Source: an uncultured Verrucomicrobiota bacterium (GTDB taxonomy: Bacteria; Verrucomicrobiota; Kiritimatiellia; RFP12; UBA1067). From it: a DNA stretch of 14,265 nucleotides. Positions 7,644 through 14,265 of this stretch are shown here, piece after piece. Each line of letters starts with the position of its first letter. Position 1 is the stretch's first letter. Made by a program: the position numbers and the translations under genes. Below the pieces are notes generated by a model, which was not told where the DNA came from, ran no database searches, and worked only from the letters and a program-made list of their open reading frames with translations. The stretch is from contig CAMPAA010000068.1 in NCBI GenBank assembly GCA_946631345.1, positions 1 through 14,265 of the forward strand, in the 5' to 3' direction.

Positions 7644-9839
7644 ATGAGAATCGAACTGCCGTTGAGGCGTTTGGCATGCAGGTGCGCGCTTGCGCTGTGC
7701 GCTTTGTCCAGCGCTTACGCGGAAACTTTGGAGAACCGGCACCTCAAGGTGTCCGGCGGGGGCAAGGAGCCATACCGGATATACCGCAATGGAGATGCCG
7801 TGCCGTTTGCCTCGCTGCCGGCGTTGATGCGCGGCGCAAGCCTCAAGGTGTCGTTGCCGGACGATTCGCGGTTCGCCCATTTCTTCGTCACTCCGGCAAC
7901 CCCGCAGGCCGACTCCCGCCTGACGTCTCTTGCGTTCCCGTCCATAACGCTTGAGCCGAAGCTGCTCGGGGATACGTTCGGGTTGCGCACGATGGGCACC
8001 GGCGGTCTGCAGTCCGTAGTGCCTGGGCGCACTGACGGCTCCGTGATGTACATGGCGGTCGCCCGGCCGAAGACCAGGCGCGGCGTCGTCGTGGGATGGC
8101 TCACCTCGTTCAAGGCATATGGGCTCGTCACCTCCAAGCCTTCGTCCGAAGGTGCGCTTGCGCTCATGCCGACGCTTGAATACGGCGATTGCCTCGCCAG
8201 AGGCGGCGCTGCGCTGCCGGGCGAGAAGTTCGTGGTGGGGATGTTCGACGACTGCCGCATCGGGCTCGAGGCGTATGCGGACGAAGTCCGCCGCGAACAT
8301 TCAATCCGGCTGAAGCCGCAGATAGCCGGCTACTGCACATGGTACGCCGAAGAGCCGTACGGATGGGGAGGAGACGAGAAGTCCACGCGCGAGTTCGCGG
8401 ATACCGCTGTGAGGCTCGGCCTCAAGAAGTGGGGCTTCGACTTCTTCCAGATCGACGACTACTGGCAGGACGGCGAGACGAACCTCAATGGACCGGCGAA
8501 GAACTTCACGAAAGTGCGCGCCGACGGCCCTTATCCGTCCGGCATGAAGGCAACGTTCGACAACCTCTCCGCACACGGCATCATCCCGGGCATATGGTAC
8601 ATGCCGTGGTCCGGCGAGTGGCGCGGCGAATGGTGGAAGGACAAGCAGGATCTGTTCGTGAAGACCGCCGACGGCAGACCCTACGAGTCAAGATGGTGCG
8701 GCACCTCGCTTGACATGACGAACCCGAAGGCTCTGGAATATCTCAAGGACGTGACCCGCCGCATCTGCCGCGACTGGAACTGCAGGTACATAAAGTATGA
8801 CGGCATGGGCACGTCGATGGCCTGCCAGCTCGGTGCCGGAGGGCGCGAAGGGCTGGCGCCGAGCGACTACGGCAGGCAGCGGTTCCATGACCCCACCAAG
8901 ACTGGCGTGGAGGCGTACCGCATGGGCATGGAGGCGCTGAAGGAGGCCGCAGGAGAGGACGTGTTCATCCTTGGATGCAACCTGGCGCAGTCTCTTCTGC
9001 ACATGGGGCCGAGCTACGGGTTTGTAGACGCCATGCGCGTGGGCGGAGACAACGGGCCGTGGGAACGCCGTTGGCTGCTGGGCGTGGAGCCGGCTACAAC
9101 CCGTTACTTCTTCAACGGGCGGGTGTGGTACAACGACCCGGATCCGGTATATGTGCGCGACTCCCGCACAATTGGCAAGGCGCGGCTGATGTCCAGCTGG
9201 ACGTCCGTGGCTGGGTTTTTCTACAATTTCAGCGACTGGCTCGGCAACCTTTCCGGTGAGCGGCTTGAAATCCTCAAGCGCACGATGGCACCGCACGGTT
9301 CGCTGAACGTGCGCCCGGTGGATCTCTTCGAGAACCCCATGCCGAACATCTGGCACCTATCGGAGAGAGGCTATCACGTGTTCTCCTTCTGCAACTGGAG
9401 CGACGAGGCAATGCCTGTCGACTGCGAGGCGGCCTATGCCGGTCTTGATCCGCGGAAGTTCTATGTCGCGTTCGACTTCTGGAACGGCAGGTTCATCGGT
9501 TCCGTGGGCGGTAGGATAGCACTGCCGGTGCCTGCGCTCGACTGCCGTGTGGTGTCCATGCGCGAATGCGACGGGTCGCGCCCGGTTCTGGTATCCACCT
9601 CGCGCCATGTGGCAAGCCCGGTGTTCGACGTGAAGGAGGAGCGGTGGGACGCGGCGTCGCGCACGCTATCTGGCGTTTCCAGGACGGTTCCCGGCGAGGC
9701 GTATGAACTCCGCGTATGGGCGCCGGAGGGATTCGCGTGCAAAGCAGCTGACGGCGGCACGTTCAGGCAGAAGGGCGGAGAGCTGCGCGTAGGCTTTTCG
9801 CCACAGGGCGACACTCTTGCTTGGAACATTCGCTTCTGA
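7644..9839 (+). CDS. Secreted alpha-galactosidase-type glycoside hydrolase (clan GH-D-like, GH27/GH36 related)
   Basis: A 731-residue exported hydrolase, probably acting on alpha-galactosides or a related alpha-linked sugar. The signal peptide is 1-26 (cleavage after SSAYA). An N-terminal beta-sandwich (about 28-220) is followed by a TIM barrel (about 225-550). Barrel landmarks of clan GH-D are FFQIDDYWQ (267-275, paired Asp271/Asp272), GIWYMPW (316-322), YIKYDG (382-387) with the K-x-D nucleophile Asp386, and DAMRVGGDNG (462-471) with Asp469 as likely acid/base. A C-terminal beta domain (about 565-731) completes it. An upstream in-frame TTG (7638) exists, but the ATG at 7644 has the better spacing from AGGA. 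It has its own promoter and ends facing the convergent GGGtGRT gene. Exact family (GH27, GH36 or an unassigned relative) is uncertain. Confidence 0.82.
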   Translation: MRIELPLRRLACRCALALCALSSAYAETLENRHLKVSGGGKEPYRIYRNGDAVPFASLPALMRGASLKVSLPDDSRFAHFFVTPATPQADSRLTSLAFPSITLEPKLLGDTFGLRTMGTGGLQSVVPGRTDGSVMYMAVARPKTRRGVVVGWLTSFKAYGLVTSKPSSEGALALMPTLEYGDCLARGGAALPGEKFVVGMFDDCRIGLEAYADEVRREHSIRLKPQIAGYCTWYAEEPYGWGGDEKSTREFADTAVRLGLKKWGFDFFQIDDYWQDGETNLNGPAKNFTKVRADGPYPSGMKATFDNLSAHGIIPGIWYMPWSGEWRGEWWKDKQDLFVKTADGRPYESRWCGTSLDMTNPKALEYLKDVTRRICRDWNCRYIKYDGMGTSMACQLGAGGREGLAPSDYGRQRFHDPTKTGVEAYRMGMEALKEAAGEDVFILGCNLAQSLLHMGPSYGFVDAMRVGGDNGPWERRWLLGVEPATTRYFFNGRVWYNDPDPVYVRDSRTIGKARLMSSWTSVAGFFYNFSDWLGNLSGERLEILKRTMAPHGSLNVRPVDLFENPMPNIWHLSERGYHVFSFCNWSDEAMPVDCEAAYAGLDPRKFYVAFDFWNGRFIGSVGGRIALPVPALDCRVVSMRECDGSRPVLVSTSRHVASPVFDVKEERWDAASRTLSGVSRTVPGEAYELRVWAPEGFACKAADGGTFRQKGGELRVGFSPQGDTLAWNIRF

Positions 9840-9869
9840 AACGCAGATTGTTGCATCGTGAAATGGAAA

Positions 9870-9892
9870 CGGCCCGCCGTTGTGGCGGGCCG
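9870..9892. terminator. Bidirectional hairpin between convergent genes
   Basis: A perfect 9-bp inverted repeat, CGGCCCGCC (9870-9878) and GGCGGGCCG (9884-9892), with a 5-nt loop GTTGT. On the + strand it is followed by a T-containing stretch (CTTCGTTTCG), on the - strand by GTTTCCATTTC. It lies between the stop codons of two convergent genes (9839 and 9920). The T-tracts are weak, so termination efficiency is uncertain, but position and symmetry fit a shared terminator. Confidence 0.75.
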
Positions 9893-9919
9893 CTTCGTTT
9901 CGTCCTGTCTCGGAGGGGC

Positions 9920-10960
9920 TTACTTCTTGAAGCTCTCCTCAACGGCGACCGCCACGGCGACCGTCGCGCCGACCATCGGGTTGTTGCCCATGCCGATGAG
10001 TCCCATCATCTCGACGTGCGCCGGCACGGAGCTGGAGCCCGCGAACTGCGCATCCGAGTGCATACGGCCCATCGTATCGGTCATGCCGTAGCTGGAGGGG
10101 CCGGCGGCCATGTTGTCGGGATGGAGCGTGCGGCCGGTGCCGCCGCCAGAGGCGACGGAGAAGTATTTCTTGCCGTTCTCGACGCACCACTTCTTGTAGG
10201 TGCCGGCCACAGGATGCTGGAAGCGTGTGGGGTTCGTGGAGTTGCCGGTGATTGATACGCCCACGTTCTCGAGGCGCATGATCGCGACGCCCTCCGGCAC
10301 GTTGTCGGCGCCGTAGCAGCGCACGTTGGCGCGCGGACCCTTGGAGAACGCCTTCTTCGAGACGACCTTAACCTCCTCCTTCGCGTAGTCGAACTGTGTC
10401 TTCACGTAGGTGAAGCCGTTGATGCGGGAGATGATGTAGGCGGCGTCCTTGCCGAGGCCGTTGAGGATCACGCGCAGGTCCCTGCCGCGCACCTTGTTGG
10501 CGTTGAGGGCGATCTTGATAGCGCCCTCTGCGGCGGCGAACGATTCGTGGCCGGCGAGGAACGCGAAGCATTCCGTAGCGTCGTCAAGCAGCATTGCGCC
10601 GAGGTTCCCGTGGCCGAGGCCGACCTTGCGGTTCTCGGCGACCGATCCGGGTATGCAGAAGCTCTGCAGACCGATGCCGATCGCGGCGGCGGCGTCCTTG
10701 GCCTTCTTGCAACCCTTCTTGATCGCGATCGCAGCGCCCACAGTGTAGGCCCACTTGGCGTTCTCGAAGCAGATAGGCTGGGTCTCTTCTACAATCTTAT
10801 AGGGGTCGATGCCGGCCTTGTCGCAGATCTCCTTGCACTCCGGGATGGACTTGATCCCGAACTCCTTGAGGCACGCGAGGATCTTCTTCTCGCGGCGCTC
10901 GTAGCCTTCGAACAGCTTTTCGCCAGATGCGGCCTTCTTGGTGTTTTTCTTGGTAGCCAT
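9920..10960 (-). CDS. GGGtGRT-family protein (function unknown)
   Basis: A 346-residue protein carrying the name-giving motif GGGTGRT at 272-278, followed by the highly conserved C-terminus (LHPDNMAAGPSSYGMTDTMG, HSDAQFAGSS, MGLIGMGNNPMVGATVAVAVAVEESF). This is the Pfam GGGtGRT family, whose biochemical role is not established as far as I know. It typically travels with the NifU-like scaffold gene, as here. Nine cysteines are present (30, 42, 46, 64, 84, 102, 131, 215, 259). The first 13 residues are a Lys/Ala-rich tail (MATKKNTKKAASG) that looks like a lineage addition. No signal peptide or membrane segment, so it is cytoplasmic. Start: ATG at 10960, 9 nt after AAGGAG (10975-10970), which follows directly on the stop of the scaffold gene. 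The frame is open further upstream but overlaps that gene. Confidence 0.92.
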   Translation of the reverse strand: MATKKNTKKAASGEKLFEGYERREKKILACLKEFGIKSIPECKEICDKAGIDPYKIVEETQPICFENAKWAYTVGAAIAIKKGCKKAKDAAAAIGIGLQSFCIPGSVAENRKVGLGHGNLGAMLLDDATECFAFLAGHESFAAAEGAIKIALNANKVRGRDLRVILNGLGKDAAYIISRINGFTYVKTQFDYAKEEVKVVSKKAFSKGPRANVRCYGADNVPEGVAIMRLENVGVSITGNSTNPTRFQHPVAGTYKKWCVENGKKYFSVASGGGTGRTLHPDNMAAGPSSYGMTDTMGRMHSDAQFAGSSSVPAHVEMMGLIGMGNNPMVGATVAVAVAVEESFKK

Positions 10961-10977
10961 TTTTGGATTCTCCTTCC

Positions 10978-11670
10978 TCAGTCCTTGCGCGGGTCGATGT
11001 ACTTGGCGGCGCCCTCGAACTGGCCGTAGTGGCCCTTCGCCTTCTCCCACGCCTCGTTAGGCGAGAGACCCTTCTTGATGAAATCGGTCATCTTGCCGAG
11101 CGAGACGAACTCATAGCCGATCACCTCGCCCTGCTTGTTGAGCGCCATCTGCGTGCAGTAGCCCTCGGTCATCTCAAGGTAGCGGGGGCCTTTCGCCTTG
11201 GTGGCGTACATGGTGCCGACCATCGAGCGGAGACCCTTGCCGAGATCCTCCAGACCTGCGCCGACCACGAGTCCGCCCTCGGAGAACGCGCTCTGTGTGC
11301 GGCCGTACACGATCTGCAGGAAGAGCTCGCGCATCGCCGTGTTGATTGCGTCGCACACGAGGTCGGTGTTGAGCGCCTCGAGAATCGTCTTGCCCACGAG
11401 GATCTCGGAGGCCATCGCCGCGGAGTGGGTCATGCCCGAGCATCCGATCGTTTCCACGAGCGCCTCTTCAATAACGCCGTTCTTGACGTTGAGCGACAGT
11501 TTGCATGCGCCCTGCTGCGGGGCACACCAGCCCACGCCGTGCGTGTAGCCGCTGATATCCTTGATTTCCTTCGCCTGCACCCATTTTCCCTCTTCCGGGA
11601 TGGGCGCGGGACCGTGATTGCACCCCTTCATGAGGGGGCACTGGTGCTGTACCTCAGTCGAATAGACCAT
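10978..11670 (-). CDS. IscU/NifU-like iron-sulfur cluster assembly scaffold protein, GGGtGRT-associated type
   Basis: A 230-residue protein whose middle matches the IscU/NifU-N fold. Cys56 (QQGACKLSL), Cys77 (ETIGCSGMTHSAAMASEI) and Cys106 (TDLVCDAINTAMREL) correspond to the three cluster-binding cysteines of IscU. The Asp that normally follows the first of these (CGD) is replaced (CKL). Extra cysteines occur at 11, 17, 49 and 172. The N-terminus (CPLMKGCNHGPAPIPEEGKW) and C-terminus (GYEFVSLGKMTDFIKKG, KYIDPRKD) are extensions absent from ordinary IscU and belong to the subfamily paired with GGGtGRT proteins. Start: ATG at 11670 with GGAG six nt upstream (11680-11677). In-frame ATGs at 11682 and 11757 are less likely; the latter lies upstream of the promoter. 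Gap to the next gene is 17 nt. Expected role is Fe-S cluster carriage; the true partner is unknown. Confidence 0.9.
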   Translation of the reverse strand: MVYSTEVQHQCPLMKGCNHGPAPIPEEGKWVQAKEIKDISGYTHGVGWCAPQQGACKLSLNVKNGVIEEALVETIGCSGMTHSAAMASEILVGKTILEALNTDLVCDAINTAMRELFLQIVYGRTQSAFSEGGLVVGAGLEDLGKGLRSMVGTMYATKAKGPRYLEMTEGYCTQMALNKQGEVIGYEFVSLGKMTDFIKKGLSPNEAWEKAKGHYGQFEGAAKYIDPRKD

Positions 11671-11701
11671 TGTTGACTCCATTTGGTTGTAAATTGCGTG
11701 G

Positions 11702-11730
11702 ATTATACCAAATCGCCCTTGCGGATTCAA
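11702..11730 (-). promoter_or_regulatory. Promoter of the scaffold-GGGtGRT operon
   Basis: Read on the - strand: -35 TTGAAT (11730-11725), a 17-bp spacer, then extended -10 TG-G-TATAAT (11710-11702). This is the closest to consensus in the window. Predicted start near 11695 gives a leader of about 25 nt ending in the GGAG Shine-Dalgarno, and fixes the gene start at 11670. Confidence 0.85.
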
Positions 11731-11751
11731 GGATTCGTATGATACCGACAA

Positions 11752-11803
11752 GGCCAATTGCTGGCCGATTGTATAGGTGCTTTATGGCGCGATTTGCCAA
11801 TTG
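11752..11803. promoter_or_regulatory. Phased direct repeats (CCRATTG) upstream of the scaffold-GGGtGRT promoter
   Basis: GGCCAATTG (11752-11760) is repeated as GGCCGATTG (11763-11771), exactly 11 bp on. CCAATTG recurs at 11797-11803, 32 bp beyond the second copy, so the three cores are about one and three helical turns apart. They lie about 57-108 bp upstream of the predicted start on the - strand, a place where an activator could bind. The regulator is unknown and chance is not excluded. Confidence 0.35.
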
Positions 11804-12065
11804 ATCCGTCGTTCAGGTACGAAACGCGTGTATTTAAGGATTTTGTGCCATGGATTGATGCGTATTATCGCACGATTCCTGAACGTGAAAAGGCGGCGCG
11901 AAGTTGAAGAATGGAGATATTGAAAAAGCGGAACCATGAAGGGAGCACCCGCAATAACATCTTCATCCGCGTGACGTCGAAGATGCGCTTGTTGGTGGTG
12001 CGCTTGACTTGAGGGGAGGAAGTTCTGGTTCACGCCCTGCTATGCGCGGCCAAATAACATGAAGG

Positions 12066-12115
12066 ACACCACGTTGCCGACTTCCTCTTTATGTGTCCAG
12101 AATCGGACGTGGTGT
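12066..12115. repeat. Imperfect inverted repeat in the intergenic region
   Basis: ACACCACGT (12066-12074) pairs with ACGTGGTGT (12107-12115). After a 2-nt bulge (TG, 12075-12076), CCGA (12077-12080) pairs with TCGG (12103-12106), so 13 bp in all with a 22-nt loop. A competing 6-bp pairing exists between GGACAC (12064-12069) and GTGTCC (12093-12098). Too far from either gene start to be a simple leader; role unknown. Confidence 0.5.
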
Positions 12116-12140
12116 GGATGCGGAGTGTGTTAGTTCAACC

Positions 12141-12162
12141 CTGCATGATTGCGTCCATGCAG
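12141..12162. promoter_or_regulatory. Palindrome CTGCATG-N8-CATGCAG, possible operator of the oxidoreductase-symporter unit
   Basis: Perfect 7-bp arms (12141-12147 and 12156-12162) with an 8-nt centre. It lies about 64-85 bp upstream of the predicted start of the oxidoreductase transcript and has no T-tract on either side, so a dimeric regulator site is more plausible than a terminator. The regulator is unknown. Confidence 0.4.
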
Positions 12163-12190
12163 CCGAAAAGTACGATATCGGAGGCGGTGC

Positions 12191-12219
12191 TTGAATGCAA
12201 TGGGGTGTTATGGTAAAAT
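12191..12219 (+). promoter_or_regulatory. Promoter of the oxidoreductase-symporter operon
   Basis: -35 TTGAAT (12191-12196), a 17-bp spacer, then extended -10 TG-G-TAAAAT (12211-12219). Predicted start near 12226 gives a leader of about 29 nt. One base in the -10 differs from the other four promoters, which fits weaker or activator-dependent expression. Confidence 0.8.
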
Positions 12220-12254
12220 TGTCGGCAATTTCAAACAACACGGGGGACACATAA

Positions 12255-13208
12255 GTGGACGAGAAAACACCGTTGGGCGTAGCTCTGGTAGGAACAGGGC
12301 TTATCGCACGCTTTCATGCACAGGCAGTAGTGGCCAGCTCAAGGCTGAAGCTGGTTGCGGCGATCAATCCGATCGCCGGGCAGGGGGAGGAGTTCGCGGC
12401 GGAGTTCGGCGTGCCGCTGATCCGCGACTACGACGAGGCCCTCTCAAGGCCAGATGTGGGCATGGTTCTTGTGGCAACGCCGTCCGGCGCACATGACGAT
12501 GCCGTGCTGGCGGCGGCGAGGCACCGCAAGCCCGTGCTCGTGGAGAAGCCGCTCACGATCTCGTCTGCACGGGCCGACAGGCTGATCGCCGCGTGCGCCG
12601 AGACAGGCACGCCGCTTGGCGGCATATTCCAGACGCGCTTCACCGACGATTTCCGCAAGCTGCGCGAGGTGGTCGATGGCGGATCGCTGGGCAGGATCAC
12701 GTTTGTGCGCATCGACGTGCCCTGGTGGCGGGAGGATTCGTACTACGCCGGTACGTGGCACGGCACATGGGCCATGGACGGCGGTGGGGCGCTTATCAAC
12801 CAGGCCATACACATGGTCGACTGGCTTACGGCGCTTATGCCGCCGGTGAAGGACGTGAAGTCGTTCACGGCCACGCTGGCGCATCCGATGGAGACGGAGG
12901 ACACGGCAGCGGCGGTTCTGCGGTTTGAGGGCGGAGCGCTGGGGGCGATCTATGCCACGACTGCGTCCTATCCGGGGCGTCCGAAGCGCATGGAGATCAC
13001 CGGCACGAAGGGCACATACGTCTATGAGGATACGGGGCACGGGGTGTCCCGTCCTGACCAGTTGGAGTATGCAGGGCACCTTGCGTGCTTCGAAGCGTTT
13101 GCCGAATCGCTCGCCGGCGGCGCGCCGTATCCGATCGACGGCGCTGCGGCGCGCGTGCCGATCGACCTGATAACCCGCATCTACGAGGAAAACAAGGGGA
13201 GCAACTGA
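12255..13208 (+). CDS. Gfo/Idh/MocA-family NAD(P)-dependent oxidoreductase
   Basis: A 317-residue cytoplasmic dehydrogenase of the glucose-fructose oxidoreductase/inositol dehydrogenase family, which oxidises or epimerises sugars and their derivatives. The N-terminal Rossmann fold has GVALVGTGLIARFHAQAV (8-25), with the first Gly cluster at 13-15. VATPSGAH (73-80) and VEKPLTIS (96-103) follow, the latter with the conserved Lys98-Pro99. The C-terminal alpha/beta domain has DGGGALINQAIHMVDWLTAL (175-194) with His186 as the probable catalytic histidine. Start: GTG at 12255, 7 nt after GGGGGA; no ATG is better placed between the promoter and the conserved fold. One base separates its stop from the symporter start, so the two are likely translationally coupled and handle the same imported compound. 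The substrate cannot be read from the sequence. Confidence 0.92.
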   Translation: MDEKTPLGVALVGTGLIARFHAQAVVASSRLKLVAAINPIAGQGEEFAAEFGVPLIRDYDEALSRPDVGMVLVATPSGAHDDAVLAAARHRKPVLVEKPLTISSARADRLIAACAETGTPLGGIFQTRFTDDFRKLREVVDGGSLGRITFVRIDVPWWREDSYYAGTWHGTWAMDGGGALINQAIHMVDWLTALMPPVKDVKSFTATLAHPMETEDTAAAVLRFEGGALGAIYATTASYPGRPKRMEITGTKGTYVYEDTGHGVSRPDQLEYAGHLACFEAFAESLAGGAPYPIDGAAARVPIDLITRIYEENKGSN

Positions 13209-13209
13209 A

Positions 13210-14265
13210 ATGAAGGGCATCGCACTGGCTGACTACGCCGTCATCTTCGCTTTCTTCGCAGTGATGATCGGCGTGGGGGCGTACTACAGCAGGAAGTCAA
13301 AGTCGTCCGAGCAGTTCTTCGGCAACGACCGCAGCGTGTCGTGGTGGCTTTCCGGCATAAGCTTCTACATGAACAGCTTTTCGGCTCTTGCGTTCGTGAT
13401 GTACTCGGCGCTCGCCTACAAGTACGGGTGGGTGCCGGTCACGGTGAGCTGGCTGTCGGTTCCGGCGGTTCTGATCGGCGCATGGTTCCTCGCGGTGCGG
13501 TGGAGGCGGGCGGCGACCACCAGCCCGATCGACTACATAGCCACGCGCTACACGCCGCGCATGTGCAAGATGCTGGCGTGGCTCGGGTTGCCGATGCAGT
13601 TCCTCGACAATTCCTTCAAGCTGCTCGCCATCGGCACTGTGGTGGGCGTGGGACTGGGCTTTCCGCTGTTCTGGGCGATCTGCATATCCGGCATCATCAT
13701 CGTCCTATACACTTTCATGGGTGGGCTGAAGGCGGCGCTGATGTGCGACTTCATACAGTTCCTCGTGATACTGGTGGTGGTGTTCGCGCTTCCGCCGCTC
13801 TGCCTCGGCAAGCTGGCGAGCCTCGACGGCGGTGCCGGGATGGCGCACGGGTTCAGCGTGTTCTTCGAACGCGTGCCCGACGGGTTCTTCCACTTCACCA
13901 GCGGCATGTACGACTGGATGTATATGTTCATCGCGTTCTTTCTGGTGTTCCTCACCTCGTCAACTAACTGGCCGCTCATCCAGCGCTATGCCGCCACCAA
14001 GAGCGAGAAGGACGCGAAGAAGATGGCGTATCTCGTGTGCGTGCTGCTGTTCGTTGGGCCGCCGCTATTCTTCTTTCCGGCGATGGCGGCGAAGGTGTTC
14101 CTCCAGAACCCGATCCCAGACGAATCGCTCAACAGCGTGTACGCCGTGCTCTGCCGCGAGATACTCCCCACCGGCATGATCGGCATGGTGATCGCGGCGA
14201 TGTTCTCCGCCACGATGAGCTCGCTCGCCGGCAACTTCAACGCCGTTGCGATGGTCATGACCAAC
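13210..14265 (+). CDS. Sodium:solute symporter (SSS) family transporter, partial at the 3' side
   Basis: The first 352 residues of a gene that runs off the right edge with no stop in frame. It begins MKGIALADYAVIFAFFAVMI, a first transmembrane helix, followed by SSEQFFGNDRSVSWWLSGIS, the usual TM1-TM2 loop of SSS carriers. Other family marks are SPIDYIATRYTPRM, the TM5 segment YTFMGGLKAALMCDFIQ, WPLIQRYAATKSEKDAKKM, and MFSATMSSLAGNFNA (331-345) with Ser333/Ser337/Ser338 in the expected TM8 sodium site. The family imports sugars, sialic acids, amino acids or vitamins with Na+. Pairing with a Gfo/Idh/MocA oxidoreductase favours a sugar or sugar acid. Start: ATG at 13210, one base after the preceding stop, with GGGGAG (13196-13201) eight nt upstream. 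Confidence 0.93.
   Translation, partial: MKGIALADYAVIFAFFAVMIGVGAYYSRKSKSSEQFFGNDRSVSWWLSGISFYMNSFSALAFVMYSALAYKYGWVPVTVSWLSVPAVLIGAWFLAVRWRRAATTSPIDYIATRYTPRMCKMLAWLGLPMQFLDNSFKLLAIGTVVGVGLGFPLFWAICISGIIIVLYTFMGGLKAALMCDFIQFLVILVVVFALPPLCLGKLASLDGGAGMAHGFSVFFERVPDGFFHFTSGMYDWMYMFIAFFLVFLTSSTNWPLIQRYAATKSEKDAKKMAYLVCVLLFVGPPLFFFPAMAAKVFLQNPIPDESLNSVYAVLCREILPTGMIGMVIAAMFSATMSSLAGNFNAVAMVMTN

Larger units (their letters stand above)
11671..12254. other. 584-nt intergenic region, G+C-poor, possibly holding decayed sequence
   Basis: Divergent upstream region between the scaffold operon and the oxidoreductase. Lines I counted by hand are 42-57% G+C, against about 65% in neighbouring genes. It holds the two promoters, the repeats and inverted repeats listed separately, and a tandem TGCGCTTG (11984-11991, 11999-12006). 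One + strand frame (11743 to 12213) is open except for stops at 11905, 12010 and 12055, with protein-like segments such as FRYETRVFKDFVPWIDAYY and ESDVVWMRSVLVQ, but it has no good start and no high third-position G+C. It may be a decayed gene or simply non-coding. No tRNA or known RNA is recognisable. Confidence 0.4.

Noticed and set aside
10961..11050. Upstream in-frame start for the GGGtGRT protein
   Set aside because: Overlaps the end of the scaffold gene; the ATG at 10960 has a near-perfect AAGGAG nine nt upstream.
11671..11757. Longer scaffold protein starting at 11757
   Set aside because: Start lies upstream of the -10 box, and the added residues are not part of the conserved N-terminus.
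11743..11904. IS5-type transposase remnant suggested by the LWRDLP motif
   Set aside because: Only six residues match; the following sequence does not fit an IS5 transposase, and no terminal inverted repeats or target duplication are visible.
11782..12033. 83-codon - strand open frame in the intergenic region
   Set aside because: No Shine-Dalgarno, a His/Arg/Ser-rich composition and no recognisable motif.
12129..12145. Possible tRNA T-arm (TTAGTTCAACCCTGC)
   Set aside because: The flanking bases do not form a T stem and no acceptor, D or anticodon arm can be drawn.

Overview
The window is about 65% G+C, gene-dense and bacterial. A Kdo-activating enzyme (KdsB) and an LpxL/HtrB-type acyltransferase show a Gram-negative outer membrane. 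Two large secreted glycoside hydrolases, a sugar-type Na+ symporter with an oxidoreductase, and a NifU-like/GGGtGRT gene pair typical of anaerobes suggest a polysaccharide-degrading, probably gut-associated anaerobe. The PVC group (Kiritimatiellota/Verrucomicrobiota/Lentisphaerota) is my best guess, but it is an inference without a marker gene. I see no mobile element, CRISPR array, rRNA or tRNA.

Layout. (1) 3-1601, +: the C-terminal half of an OFA-type MFS transporter, then an LpxL/HtrB-family acyltransferase. (2) 1655-4756, +: a secreted GH2 hydrolase with its own promoter, followed after 24 nt by kdsB. (3) 4795-7552, +: a compact ResB-CcsA-type cytochrome c assembly protein, a D,D-carboxypeptidase and an endonuclease/exonuclease/phosphatase-family protein, closely spaced. 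(4) 7644-9839, +: a secreted alpha-galactosidase-type (clan GH-D-like) hydrolase. It converges on (5) 11670-9920, -: an IscU/NifU-like scaffold and a GGGtGRT-family protein. A GC-rich hairpin at 9870-9892 lies between the convergent units. (6) 11671-12254: a 584-nt intergenic stretch, poorer in G+C than its surroundings, with promoters facing outward, a helically phased direct repeat and two inverted repeats. (7) 12255 to the right edge, +: a Gfo/Idh/MocA oxidoreductase and a sodium:solute symporter cut by the window end.

Common regulation. Five transcription units begin at an almost identical extended -10 box (TGGTATAAT four times, TGGTAAAAT once). Three of these also carry the same -35 hexamer TTGAAT at 17-18 bp. 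The two without a recognisable -35 sit so close to the start codon that the messages should be leaderless or nearly so. These promoters also settle several start codons.

The most interesting biology is the NifU-like/GGGtGRT pair, a recognisable but functionally uncharacterised system. It has the best promoter in the window, three IscU-like cysteines and a repeated upstream element. Other points worth a second look are the LpxL-type enzyme lacking the acidic residue of its HX4(D/E) motif and the unusually small ResB-CcsA fusion.
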